A DNA stretch of 64,000 nt from Verrucomicrobiaceae bacterium (lineage in GTDB: Bacteria > Verrucomicrobiota > Verrucomicrobiia > Verrucomicrobiales > Verrucomicrobiaceae). The DNA lies in NCBI GenBank assembly GCA_027489965.1, contig JAIXZA010000006.1, forward strand, positions 53,313 through 117,312. Direction: 5' to 3'. This document shows positions 19,669 through 29,296 of this stretch, in pieces. The notes under the pieces were generated by a model that did no database searches, was not told the DNA's origin, and worked only from the letters and a program-made list of their open reading frames with translations. Every line of letters starts with the position of its first letter. Position 1 is the first letter of the stretch. The position numbers and the translations under genes were made by a program.

Positions 19669-20451
19669 ATGAAATACACCTACTCAGACCTTGCTAAGAT
19701 GATTGATCATTCGTTGCTGCATCCGACGATGACTGACAAAGACCTTCAAGAAGGCTGCGCACTAGCGGCGAAATACAATGTGGCTTCCGTCTGCATCAAA
19801 CCCTATGCGGTAAAACAAGCGGTCGAATGGCTGAGCGGAACGGATGTTAAAGTCGGAGCTGTGATCGGCTTTCCGCATGGCAATAGCACCACCGAATCCA
19901 AGCGCTATGAAACGGAACTAGCCTGCAAGGATGGAGCGGTAGAAATCGACATGGTGGTCAATCTCGGCAAGGCCCTCAGTGCAGACTGGGACTATGTCGA
20001 GGCAGACGTGAAAGTTGTCTGCGATGAAGCCCACAAGCACGGAGCCAAGGTGAAGGTCATCTTTGAAAACGACTACCTCACGAATGGTGGCGCAGGTCTA
20101 AGCAGTGACGATTTCAAAATCAAGCTCTGCCAACTCTGCGAGCGTGCTGGAGCTGATTGGGTGAAGACGAGCACCGGCTACGGCTTTGTAAAGCAACCCG
20201 ACGGTAGCTACAACTACAAGGGAGCGACTGAGAGCGATCTAGCACTGATGCGTGCCAACGTTTCAGCCAAGGTCCAAGTCAAAGCCGCTGGCGGTGTGCG
20301 CGATCTCGATGGCCTGATCAAAGTCCGCGACCTCGGCGGCTCCCGCTGCGGAGCCACTGCGACCGCTGCCATGATGGACGACTACCGCAAACGCGAAGCC
20401 GCAGGCACACTTGATACCTCAAGCGGAAAAATCGGCGCGGGTGGGTATTGA
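19669..20451 (+). CDS. deoC: Deoxyribose-phosphate aldolase
   Basis: MIDHSLLHPTMTDKDLQEGC, ASVCIKPYAV, VGAVIGFPHGNSTTESKRYE, DWVKTSTGYG, VQVKAAGGVRDLDG. Confidence 0.95.
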   Translation: MKYTYSDLAKMIDHSLLHPTMTDKDLQEGCALAAKYNVASVCIKPYAVKQAVEWLSGTDVKVGAVIGFPHGNSTTESKRYETELACKDGAVEIDMVVNLGKALSADWDYVEADVKVVCDEAHKHGAKVKVIFENDYLTNGGAGLSSDDFKIKLCQLCERAGADWVKTSTGYGFVKQPDGSYNYKGATESDLALMRANVSAKVQVKAAGGVRDLDGLIKVRDLGGSRCGATATAAMMDDYRKREAAGTLDTSSGKIGAGGY

Positions 20452-20467
20452 TGCATGATTGATCGGA

Positions 20468-21085
20468 CTAAGGCTGTTTGGCCCAAGCCCCCACACGCTT
20501 AGATCGTGCCTGCTGTTCAATATCTCTAAGTTGGTTTTGATAATCGCTCACTGAACGGCCATCTGGCAGGGCTATGCCGCTGGTATGAATGCGAGCAAGG
20601 CCAGCACGGATGAGTTTGGCTGACAGATCTTCACCATCAGCAAAGACGATGAAGGCGTAATGACGACGACTGTTATAGACACTCTGCCATTTGGTGTAGA
20701 GAGTGAATGACTGGGTTGAAAGTAGGCGCAGAGTAAAGGTCTGCGCTTGCCGACCGATGGCAACGGTTTCCGCCTCACTCAGACCGCCAAAGTACTGGCC
20801 CTGTTCAGCGAGTCGATCCCCATTGAATTGATGCCGTTTTTTCTCAGGACAATCGGCAAAGTAGAGCCGGAACTCGTGAGTCTGTCCGTTGTGATTAAGG
20901 TGAAAGCTATCACCATCGTTATCCCGATGATCATGGAGTTTGGCCCCGAGGATGACCTCAAACACTTTACTGGCCTGCTTGGCGCTTGATTCAGGGCCAT
21001 CTTGAATGTCACGCCAGACATTGAATCCAACGGCGACGAGAGCCAGCAGGACCCAGAGCCAAGACTTCCGAGAACGACGACTCAT
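20468..21085 (-). CDS. Thermonuclease (SNase-like) family protein
   Basis: GDSFHLNHNGQTHEFRLYFADCPEKKR, LRLLSTQSFTLYTKW, ARSKRVGAWAKQP. Confidence 0.8.
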   Translation of the reverse strand: MSRRSRKSWLWVLLALVAVGFNVWRDIQDGPESSAKQASKVFEVILGAKLHDHRDNDGDSFHLNHNGQTHEFRLYFADCPEKKRHQFNGDRLAEQGQYFGGLSEAETVAIGRQAQTFTLRLLSTQSFTLYTKWQSVYNSRRHYAFIVFADGEDLSAKLIRAGLARIHTSGIALPDGRSVSDYQNQLRDIEQQARSKRVGAWAKQP

Positions 21086-21939
21086 GCACTGGCTTTTTCA
21101 AGAGCCGCGTAGTCAATGGTGCGCAGCCGCGCCTGCTTGGCACCCATACGTGGGACGCAAGCCAACAGAGCCTGCGTGTAAGCATGCTGTGGATTGCTTA
21201 AAACTTCCTCCGTGGGACCGGTCTCAACGATCTCACCCCGATACATCACCGCGACACGATCTGCGACATCACGGATGATACCAAAGTTGTGTGTGATCAG
21301 GATCATGGTCATATTCAGCTCGCGGCGCAGTGCCGCGAGCAGTTCCATGATCTGTTTTTGAATGGTCACATCCAGAGCTGTAGTCGGTTCATCGGCAATG
21401 AGTAGTTTTGGCTGACAACACAGTGCCATGGCAATCATGACACGCTGCTGCATGCCGCCACTAAGCTCATGCGGGTAAGCACGCAGACGTTTTTCAGGCT
21501 CAGTGATGCCGACCTTGTTGAGCCAGGAGAGAATCTCTGCCTCCCGATCTTTCACTTCAGGACGATGCAAAGCGAGAGCTTCGCCGATCTGGGTTCGGAC
21601 CGTGAGCACAGGATTGAGGGAAGTCGTTGGCTCCTGGAAAACATAGGCAATTTCTTTTCCTCGAACTAGGCGAAGCTCTTTTTCGCTCATCTGCAAAACA
21701 TGATGTCCGGCGATGCTAAGTTCAGTCGCCGTGATGCTGGCTGGTGGCTCTGGAAGCAGCCGAGCCAAGGAAAGAGCCGTCGCGCTTTTACCACTGCCGC
21801 TTTCACCCACGATGGCGATGGATTCACCCTGTTTTAGGTCCAGGCTGATGCCTTTGACAGCCTGGGCTGGCGGTCCGTCGTGACGACGGAACTCGATCTT
21901 CAAGTCACGGATGCGCAGGAGAGGAGGCGAGTCAGGCAT
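21082..21939 (-). CDS. Oligopeptide-type ABC transporter ATP-binding protein
   Basis: Walker A GESGSGKSATALSL; YVFQEPTTSLNPVLTVRTQIGEAL; signature LSGGMQQRVMIAMAL; Walker B LLIADEPTTALDVTIQKQI. Confidence 0.92.
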   Translation of the reverse strand: MPDSPPLLRIRDLKIEFRRHDGPPAQAVKGISLDLKQGESIAIVGESGSGKSATALSLARLLPEPPASITATELSIAGHHVLQMSEKELRLVRGKEIAYVFQEPTTSLNPVLTVRTQIGEALALHRPEVKDREAEILSWLNKVGITEPEKRLRAYPHELSGGMQQRVMIAMALCCQPKLLIADEPTTALDVTIQKQIMELLAALRRELNMTMILITHNFGIIRDVADRVAVMYRGEIVETGPTEEVLSNPQHAYTQALLACVPRMGAKQARLRTIDYAALEKASA

Positions 21940-23071
21940 GGTTTAAAGAGTCTTTGGATGGATGAATCATGTGTCCGAGAAGCCATAAAGACAAGGCACA
22001 AAGCATGGATGGAAAACCCGCCCACAGGGCAGACAAGGGATTGGCAAAAACCATTTCACTATCCACTTCAGGCCAAAGAGGGATCGCAATTCCCAAAGTG
22101 ACGGCCAACTGAGAAGCAATGACGATACTCCAACCAGCACCTTTGAAGAGCCAGGCAAGCGCACAACGAATCGTGGCTGGCCCCTTTAAAATAGGGCTGC
22201 CAGCACAAAAGGCTCCCAGTGCAGCCACACAGCTAAGCATGACAACAGGCGTGGCTACCGCCTGATACGCTTGCGCTCTCAGAGCCTGCACAAGCTTGGC
22301 CATGGCACCCGGAAGGCCCAGGATATCCTCGACACTGAAAAGGAAGATCAATGCTAACAGACCAATTCCCCAAACTGGATTAGGCAATTCTGGCGACTGA
22401 TTTTCCCCCATCACCGTGCGCATGGAAGTACGAAGCTGAATGCGGTCTCGGGTCCTTAACATGAACTCCGCAAAAGGCCGTCCGGGAACTCTTTCTGGAG
22501 AAACCAGATGTGGAGTCGCGAGACTTTTCTCCACCTCTTCAGGAGTAGGCTTTGGCGTTTCCAACAAAGGCGCTGACTGTGACAAAATGACGATCCACTG
22601 GCCAACGAGAGGGATGCACAACAGAAAAATCGCTGGCACCCAGGTCCAAAGATCCTGCGAGAGATGCTCAAGGAATGACAGGGATGGTGAATCCGCTGTT
22701 ACTGGCATCAGAGACCAGATTGGGAAACCCCAGCGCCCGACCCATTGCCCGATAAAGGCCCAGGCAAGCGTGTGGATAGGAAACAGGGACAAGACACTCC
22801 CCAACCAAAAGCCTGTTTTCTGAAACCCTCCACCCATAGACTTTAAAAAAAACCAGATGCCACCAGCCAAGCTTCTTGATAAAACCACGGCGACAACGAG
22901 AAGACAAAAGGTAGCGGTGATACCTGGCAGACCGTTTTTGATCACCTGACGCCAAGCATTGAGCCATAAACGGACATCCCCATTCAGCAATCCAAGTGCG
23001 ATGAACTCGCCAAGGAGTAAAACACTCAAGGCGGCCCAAAATCGAGAGCTGTCGAAGGGGGATCGCTTCAT
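21932..23071 (-). CDS. Divergent peptide ABC-type permease / multi-pass membrane protein
   Basis: Multiple hydrophobic segments; VEDILGLPGAMAKLVQALRAQAYQAVATPVVML resembles the DppB-type VExVFGIPGLG...DYPVVQ region; overlaps the ATPase ORF. Confidence 0.6.
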   Translation of the reverse strand: MKRSPFDSSRFWAALSVLLLGEFIALGLLNGDVRLWLNAWRQVIKNGLPGITATFCLLVVAVVLSRSLAGGIWFFLKSMGGGFQKTGFWLGSVLSLFPIHTLAWAFIGQWVGRWGFPIWSLMPVTADSPSLSFLEHLSQDLWTWVPAIFLLCIPLVGQWIVILSQSAPLLETPKPTPEEVEKSLATPHLVSPERVPGRPFAEFMLRTRDRIQLRTSMRTVMGENQSPELPNPVWGIGLLALIFLFSVEDILGLPGAMAKLVQALRAQAYQAVATPVVMLSCVAALGAFCAGSPILKGPATIRCALAWLFKGAGWSIVIASQLAVTLGIAIPLWPEVDSEMVFANPLSALWAGFPSMLCALSLWLLGHMIHPSKDSLNHA

Positions 23072-23075
23072 TCTA

Positions 23076-25109
23076 TCACTTGGGTGAAATCATCTGAAGA
23101 TTAACAGCAGGAGAAACCTTTGGTAAGGCACCCGACAGGAGCTGTCGAAGAGTGACACCACGCTGGATTTCATTGGGACGTAACCCTGGAAAACGATCCG
23201 ACTGAACTGCCATGTCAGCAACATCCGTGAAGAGTGGCAAGGCAGGCCGCAGCTCAGCCAAACGCACCTCGACAGCTGAGGCTCGCCGCAAAACATGTGA
23301 CGAGTCAAATTCAGAAACCAATGCATCTAACAGTAAGTCAAGCTGCGGGTCTGCGATGCGACTGACATTCATTCCCTGCCCTGCTTGCGATGAGTGCCAG
23401 AGCGGCAGCACATCCCATCCGGGTGAAAGCTCACTACCTAAAAAGACTAGATCAAAGTGGCCGGCCTGGAGTTCACCACGGTAACCATGAGTGGGCACGG
23501 CATCGACCTGGAGATGCAGTCCTGCTTTTTTCCAGGAAAGTGCCAACGCATTGGCCAGACGCAGCCGTTCATCATTGCCTTCAGGCACCAGGATGCGCAG
23601 ATGCATCGGCTGACCCGCTTTTTTCAAATTGCCAGATACATCCCTAAGCCATCCAGCTTTGGCAAAGAGCCGATCGGCTGCATTTGGATCATGAATGAGT
23701 GGTGTGGGCTCAGCCGAAAACCAACGGCCTGGCGGGAAGAAGCTATCGTGAAGGCGTGCTCTACCGCCGGGCATCTCATGGCTTAGCGCTTCACGATTCA
23801 GCGCCAAAGAAAGTGCCTGACGCACTTCAATGTCTTTGACTATGGGTGACTCTGTCTGCCAAACAAGCATCAGCTGATTGTGGGGTGGCGTGGGCAGCTT
23901 TCGCCAAGAGGCATCTGAGGTCATTGTCCTTTGAGCCTCTCGGTCAGGCCACCAGATATCGATGATATGTGTCGATAAACCAACTCGCGTTTGCAGGGGT
24001 GATGTAGCCGCAATGACTTGTAGTGTTTGCTTTGCCTCAGAATGACGTTGACTCAACCATAGCCGTGTTGGCTCAAGCCTCGTCAACTTCCACTCTCCTG
24101 CCCCTGGCGGGAAATCAGCGCCAAAATCAGCTTCATGCCGCTTCAGCCATGCAGCTGGTAAAATCGGCAACGCTGTCCAAGCGGCTAAGGTCGGACTGTA
24201 ACGTTTTCGGTAAACGACCCTCACTACCCCAGTTGTGGTTTGTGTGATCGACTGAACGTGGCGGAACAGATCCCGTCCAGGCAACGGCCATGGGCGAGGC
24301 AAGACATAGAGAAGAGTGGCACGCACGTCCGCAGCTGTGATGAGGCTGCCATCATCCCAACGCAGACCGGGCTTTAGGCGGAAATCTAACACTGGCTCCA
24401 ATAAGGCAGCGACCTCAGAAACTGGCGTGATCTCTGGCACGGGCGTATGCCGCGGCAATATCCAATCAATCAGCTGCTGCTGAGCTTGCAGGCCCGTGAG
24501 TGAGGTGACGATTTCACAGCTGCCATCATCGTCAAACCAAACGCGTTTTACGTGAGGTCTATGCTCTGGATGATCCGCATAGGCTTGAATAGCGGGCCGC
24601 ATGGCTGGTGTGCAGGCTATGCGAATAAAAGTCAACTTTTGCGGAGGCTTAGCAGCTAGGACAGCCATCACCTCATCGGCTACATGGCCACCGGGATGTG
24701 TGAAACGAAAGGTGAGCAAATTACCCACAGGGATGGCAGACTCCAGATCCCAGGAAGCACGGATTTCCAGAGGCTGGGCAGTGATTGTTTGAGCTGCTTC
24801 CTTAGCCTGTTCAGCGCTGTCAAACCAGCAGGACAGATTTTGATGCCAACTCCACCCCTCTGCCAGAGCTGCGCCTAGCTTTCCATCCCGATCAATACGG
24901 ATCAGAGGCTCATGAATCAGGTCTAAAATCTGCCTCTCTGCCTCATTGACAGGTAAAAAGGGATTCAGTGCAGGTAAGGCACCCGGCATGAGCATGACTC
25001 GCTCTGCCTGCACTGTTAAATTTGTCTGAGTAGCACGCCACGCACTCCATCCGCCCACACAGAGTGCCGTGAGGGAAAGTAGATGAAGAACAGCGCGCGA
25101 CCTAGCCAT
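23076..25109 (-). CDS. ABC transporter substrate-binding protein, family 5 (peptide/nickel type)
   Basis: PALNPFLPVNEAERQILDLIHEPLIRIDRDGKLGAALAEGW; LKPGLRWDDGSLITAADVRATL; EVRQALSLALNREAL. Confidence 0.85.
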   Translation of the reverse strand: MARSRAVLHLLSLTALCVGGWSAWRATQTNLTVQAERVMLMPGALPALNPFLPVNEAERQILDLIHEPLIRIDRDGKLGAALAEGWSWHQNLSCWFDSAEQAKEAAQTITAQPLEIRASWDLESAIPVGNLLTFRFTHPGGHVADEVMAVLAAKPPQKLTFIRIACTPAMRPAIQAYADHPEHRPHVKRVWFDDDGSCEIVTSLTGLQAQQQLIDWILPRHTPVPEITPVSEVAALLEPVLDFRLKPGLRWDDGSLITAADVRATLLYVLPRPWPLPGRDLFRHVQSITQTTTGVVRVVYRKRYSPTLAAWTALPILPAAWLKRHEADFGADFPPGAGEWKLTRLEPTRLWLSQRHSEAKQTLQVIAATSPLQTRVGLSTHIIDIWWPDREAQRTMTSDASWRKLPTPPHNQLMLVWQTESPIVKDIEVRQALSLALNREALSHEMPGGRARLHDSFFPPGRWFSAEPTPLIHDPNAADRLFAKAGWLRDVSGNLKKAGQPMHLRILVPEGNDERLRLANALALSWKKAGLHLQVDAVPTHGYRGELQAGHFDLVFLGSELSPGWDVLPLWHSSQAGQGMNVSRIADPQLDLLLDALVSEFDSSHVLRRASAVEVRLAELRPALPLFTDVADMAVQSDRFPGLRPNEIQRGVTLRQLLSGALPKVSPAVNLQMISPK

Positions 25110-25182
25110 GGGATGCCGATGCTAGACCTAAACAACGTTGGGCGCAATGCGGCCACGTCATCGCAGTCACTCTTGATAGCGT

Positions 25183-26235
25183 TTATTTCGGCTGATTCGC
25201 CACATCCAACAAAGTGGGCAAACCTTTCAGCAAGTCCGTTCCTGCGCCTAATGGCACAGGCGCTTGAGCCGACGTTTTTTCGGGTGACTTCAAGTAATGC
25301 AAAAAGTCACTGTCCGTGCTGAGGATCAAATTGGTATCAGGGGTCATGATTAGCTTGTAGGCCTCCATGGTTTTCGTGAACTCAAAGAGTGCAGCTGCTT
25401 CTGGAGATTGATTGTAGGCCTTGGCGTAGATCTCCGTTGCTTTGGCGTCTGCCGCACCTTCCACCTCTTGGACTTTGCGGTAGGCTTCAGACTCGATCTG
25501 CTTCAGATCACGTTCACGTTGACCCAGGATTTTCGCAGCTTCTCCAGCGCCTTCCGATTTGAAGCGCTCCGCAATCTGGGTTCGCTCACTGACCATGCGC
25601 TGATAGATCGTCTGACTCACCGCGGGTGTATAATTGATGCGTTTAAAGCGCAAATCCATCAGCTCAATCCCAAAGCCCTTCACCTTTGGGGCTGCACTGG
25701 CAAAGATTTCCCTCTCCAGCTCAGCACGACCGCGTTTGATGGGTGAAAGAATGCCGATTCGTGCATCTGCAATAGAAGCACCAGCATTGGCTTCACGCTC
25801 GACTTTACGGTCTTTCGTCGTGCGGATGGCCTCGATAAAATCGTGGCGTGCAATCACGTTACGCGTCTCACTGCCCAGCACGTCAGTCAGACGAGACTGT
25901 GCGCTGCGTTCATCCCGTAGATTTTCAAAAAAGGCACGCGGCTCAGTGATGCGCCAGCGGGCAAAGCTATCAACTACGATGTACACCTTATCCTTCGTCG
26001 GCATGTTTGCTGGCGGGCCATCCCATTCCAGGACGCGCTTATCAAAGCGGTTTACGGTTTGGATGAACGGTGTTTTAAAGTGCAGGCCTGCCTCAGAAAT
26101 CGTTTCACCCACAGGCTTACCGAACTGAGTGATGATGATCTGCTCCGTCTCGCTGACGGTGTAGAAGCTGGCGCTGGCTAAGATGTACAGGACAAAGCCA
26201 GCAATGAGAATAAGAAGAGAGAGACCGGATTTCAT
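25183..26235 (-). CDS. hflC: HflC-like SPFH/prohibitin family membrane protein
   Basis: FYTVSETEQIIITQFGKPVGE; RAFFENLRDERSAQSRLTDVLGSETRNVI; RMVSERTQIAERFKSEGAGEAAKI; adjacent to hflK. Confidence 0.9.
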   Translation of the reverse strand: MKSGLSLLILIAGFVLYILASASFYTVSETEQIIITQFGKPVGETISEAGLHFKTPFIQTVNRFDKRVLEWDGPPANMPTKDKVYIVVDSFARWRITEPRAFFENLRDERSAQSRLTDVLGSETRNVIARHDFIEAIRTTKDRKVEREANAGASIADARIGILSPIKRGRAELEREIFASAAPKVKGFGIELMDLRFKRINYTPAVSQTIYQRMVSERTQIAERFKSEGAGEAAKILGQRERDLKQIESEAYRKVQEVEGAADAKATEIYAKAYNQSPEAAALFEFTKTMEAYKLIMTPDTNLILSTDSDFLHYLKSPEKTSAQAPVPLGAGTDLLKGLPTLLDVANQPK

Positions 26236-27257
26236 TGGACTGAGTTCTTGGTAGTGGTTGGTACTGGGGCCGTCAGGTTTTGCTGCAAATGCATGAGTGG
26301 CAGGAATTGCGGCACTTTTTCATCAATGATGACCTTGCCTGGAATGGTTGGCAGAACTTCACTCAGCGTTTCTAGATAGATGCGTTTCTTGGTGACCTCT
26401 GGAGCTTTTTGATATTCCGTGAGTAGCGCCTGAAAGCGGGCTGCATCACCTTCAGCCTCATTGACCCGCTGAGTCGCATAGCCCTCAGCCTGGCTCAGGC
26501 TTTGCTCCGCCTTGCCTCGCGCTTCAGGAATGACACGGTTGTACTCGCCATTGGCCTGATTGATGGAGGATTCCTTTTGCTGCTGAGCACGATTCACTTC
26601 ATCAAAGCTGTCCTTCACTTGGGTTGGCGGGTTCACATTGCCGAGCTGCACTTGATCGATGTGAATGCCCATGTTCAGCGTGCTAGCAATGCCTTGCAAC
26701 CCTTCAAGAGCTTTGACCTCCATCTCCTGTCGTCCGACGGTGAGTACCTCGTCAATCGAGCGATCACCGACCACCTCACGCATGACCGATTCAGAAAGAT
26801 CCCTTAAGGTTGCCTGAGGTTCCAGGAAGTTAAAGACATACATCCGAGCATCCGCGATGTGGAACTGCACCACCCACTCCACGACGGCCGCGTTCAGATC
26901 ACCCGTGACCATGTTCTTTTCCAGCTCCATGTCTTCACTATCTTGATTGTATTGATAGTCATTCAGGGCACCACGGGAGCCATAACCAAACTCCAGCTTC
27001 AACTGGCGGCGCACCTCCACAAAAGACACCAGATCCAGGCCAAAGGGCAGTTTGAAATGCAGCCCCGGCTCAGTGGTCGTCAGGTATTTCCCAAAGCGTT
27101 GCACAATGGCAACGGAACTGGCGGGCACCTGGTAAAAGCTGGAAAAGCCCCCGACCACCACGAGCAAAACCAGCACCCCCACAAGGACGCGCGCTGGATT
27201 CACACGGAGATTCGCTGGATCAGGGAACGGCAGAGTATTCGATTGATGGATAGCCAT
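26232..27257 (-). CDS. hflK: HflK-like SPFH/prohibitin family membrane protein
   Basis: FYQVPASSVAIVQRFGKYLTTTEPGLHFKLPFGLD; VNRAQQQKESSINQANGEYNRVIPEARGKAEQSLSQAEGYA. Confidence 0.9.
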   Translation of the reverse strand: MAIHQSNTLPFPDPANLRVNPARVLVGVLVLLVVVGGFSSFYQVPASSVAIVQRFGKYLTTTEPGLHFKLPFGLDLVSFVEVRRQLKLEFGYGSRGALNDYQYNQDSEDMELEKNMVTGDLNAAVVEWVVQFHIADARMYVFNFLEPQATLRDLSESVMREVVGDRSIDEVLTVGRQEMEVKALEGLQGIASTLNMGIHIDQVQLGNVNPPTQVKDSFDEVNRAQQQKESSINQANGEYNRVIPEARGKAEQSLSQAEGYATQRVNEAEGDAARFQALLTEYQKAPEVTKKRIYLETLSEVLPTIPGKVIIDEKVPQFLPLMHLQQNLTAPVPTTTKNSVQ

Positions 27258-27367
27258 GCTCCCATTTAGCAGAGGAGAACTCGGATTCCAAGAGCTTCCG
27301 AAGAATAGAATTCAAGAACTCTTAGCCACGCACCGATTGGCTCATCGAAAACAACCGAGATTCAAGA

Positions 27368-28858
27368 TCACTCCTTGCTCTTCGCACGCAGCTTCGAGTG
27401 GTGGCGGCCGTAGCAGAAATAGATGACCAGTCCGATAGCCAGCCAGATGAAGAGGCGCTCCCAGGTCTCACGGTCCAGCGCCGCCATCATGCCCAGGCAC
27501 ACCACCGCCCCGAGAATGGGCACCAGAGGCACCGCTGGACAACGAAAAGCACGATGCAATTCGGGGCGCATCTTGCGCAAAATAAGCACTCCCACGCAGA
27601 CCAGAACAAAGGCCAACAGCGTGCCGATGCTCGTCATATGCCCCACGATGCTACCCGGAACAAAGGCTGCAAATAGACCCGTGAAAACCATGAAGAGCAG
27701 ATTGCTTGAAACCAGTGTCTGTGTTTTGGGATGCACCTTCGCAAACATCGGCGGCACCAGACCGTCCTTCGCCATCGTGAAAAACACCCGAGACTGGCCC
27801 ATCAGTAGCACCAAGATCACCGAAGCATAGCCCGCCAGAATCGCGCAGATGATCGCCGTCTTCATAAAGCCATAGGGCGTTTTAGCGATAGCGATCGCCA
27901 CTGGGGCAATGCCGTCATGACCGCGAAAGTCCTTGTAGTTCGCAACACCCGTCAGCACATGAGCAAAGAGAATGTAAAGAACCGTGCAGATCGCGAGCGA
28001 ACCGAGGATGCCCAGCGGCAGATCGCGTTTCGGATTCTTCGCATCCTGGGCAGCCGTGGAAACGGCGTCAAAACCAATGTAGGCAAAGAAAATCACGCCT
28101 GCCGCACGCAGCACGCCACTCCAGCCATACTCACCGAAGTTCCCAGTCAAGTTAGGTGGGATATACGGCACGTGGTTCGCTGGATTCATGAAGCCCCAGC
28201 CCAATCCGATGAAGCAGATCACCACCACCACCTTCAGCGCCACAATAAAGTTGTTCACCGTCGCCGATTCCTTCGTGCCTTTGATCAGCAGCGCGGACAT
28301 CATCACGATAATAAACACCGCCGGCACATTCAGGATGCCGTGCACCACCGTCCCGTCCGTCAGCTTGGCTTCTGAAAAAGGGGAAAGCATCCATGGCAAC
28401 CACGCATCCGCCGTTCCCTGGCCTGCCATGAGGCCGATCAACTTGTTCAAGTAGCCTGACCAACTGATCGCCACTGTCGCTGCCGCCACAGCATATTCTA
28501 AGACGAGATCCCAACCAATGATCCAGGCCATCAGCTCGCCCATCGTTGCGTAGGAATAAGTGTAGGCACTGCCCGCCACTGGAATCATCGAGGCAAACTC
28601 AGCGTAGCACAGGCCCGCCAGAGCACAGCCCACGCCCGCAATCATGAACGAGTAAGTCACCCCAGGCCCGGCAAATTCACCAGCCGCCTGACCCGTGAGA
28701 GAAAAGATCCCCGCACCAATGATCGCGCCAATACCCAAGGTAATCAGGTTCATCAGGCCCAGCGACCGCTTCAGCGTTACATGCGCATCGCCTTCTCCGT
28801 GCTCAGCTTCGTGAATGATGGTGGGAATGTCCTTGGTGGCGAGTAGCGGGTTTGACAT
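27368..28858 (-). CDS. APC-family amino acid permease
   Basis: LGLMNLITLGIGAIIGAGIFSLTGQAAGEFAGPGVTYSFMIAG; FFAYIGFDAVSTAAQDAKNPKRDLPLGILGSL; start taken at MSNPLLATKD. Confidence 0.93.
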   Translation of the reverse strand: MSNPLLATKDIPTIIHEAEHGEGDAHVTLKRSLGLMNLITLGIGAIIGAGIFSLTGQAAGEFAGPGVTYSFMIAGVGCALAGLCYAEFASMIPVAGSAYTYSYATMGELMAWIIGWDLVLEYAVAAATVAISWSGYLNKLIGLMAGQGTADAWLPWMLSPFSEAKLTDGTVVHGILNVPAVFIIVMMSALLIKGTKESATVNNFIVALKVVVVICFIGLGWGFMNPANHVPYIPPNLTGNFGEYGWSGVLRAAGVIFFAYIGFDAVSTAAQDAKNPKRDLPLGILGSLAICTVLYILFAHVLTGVANYKDFRGHDGIAPVAIAIAKTPYGFMKTAIICAILAGYASVILVLLMGQSRVFFTMAKDGLVPPMFAKVHPKTQTLVSSNLLFMVFTGLFAAFVPGSIVGHMTSIGTLLAFVLVCVGVLILRKMRPELHRAFRCPAVPLVPILGAVVCLGMMAALDRETWERLFIWLAIGLVIYFCYGRHHSKLRAKSKE

Positions 28859-29296
28859 AAAAAAACAATAATTGAATAGCCATAGCAAGTTGTGCGCCAG
28901 CAAGTCAACGACATATCCAAAGCCCCCAGCATTCCCCTACCGCCGCCCGTTCAGGATCATCTGATTCAACTTCTAGCGTATGGCCTCCATGTCGGGATCG
29001 GCAAAGCCAGTGTCCAGGGTGCTGACGCTGTTCGTGTTCGCACTGGTGCCGCTAATGGCACTGACTTCTGACCTCTGTTCTCTGACCGGCACTCTGCAAA
29101 TCTGGCGGATGACTCAATCATCTAATTCAAGGGTCCACTCAATGGCCAACGAAGGAGGCAGGACATTCTCGGATCGAGATTTACCTGAGCTTAACAAAAT
29201 TCAGGGTTCTTCCTCACAATTCATTAACACGACCATGCGAAGATTGGCTGTGATTCAGGGAAAATGAATTCCTTAAACCATCCACAACACCAAGCC

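Noticed and set aside
28980-29267. 95-aa plus ORF upstream of the di-heme oxidoreductase gene
   Set aside because: Composition and position do not support a gene; no recognisable motifs.
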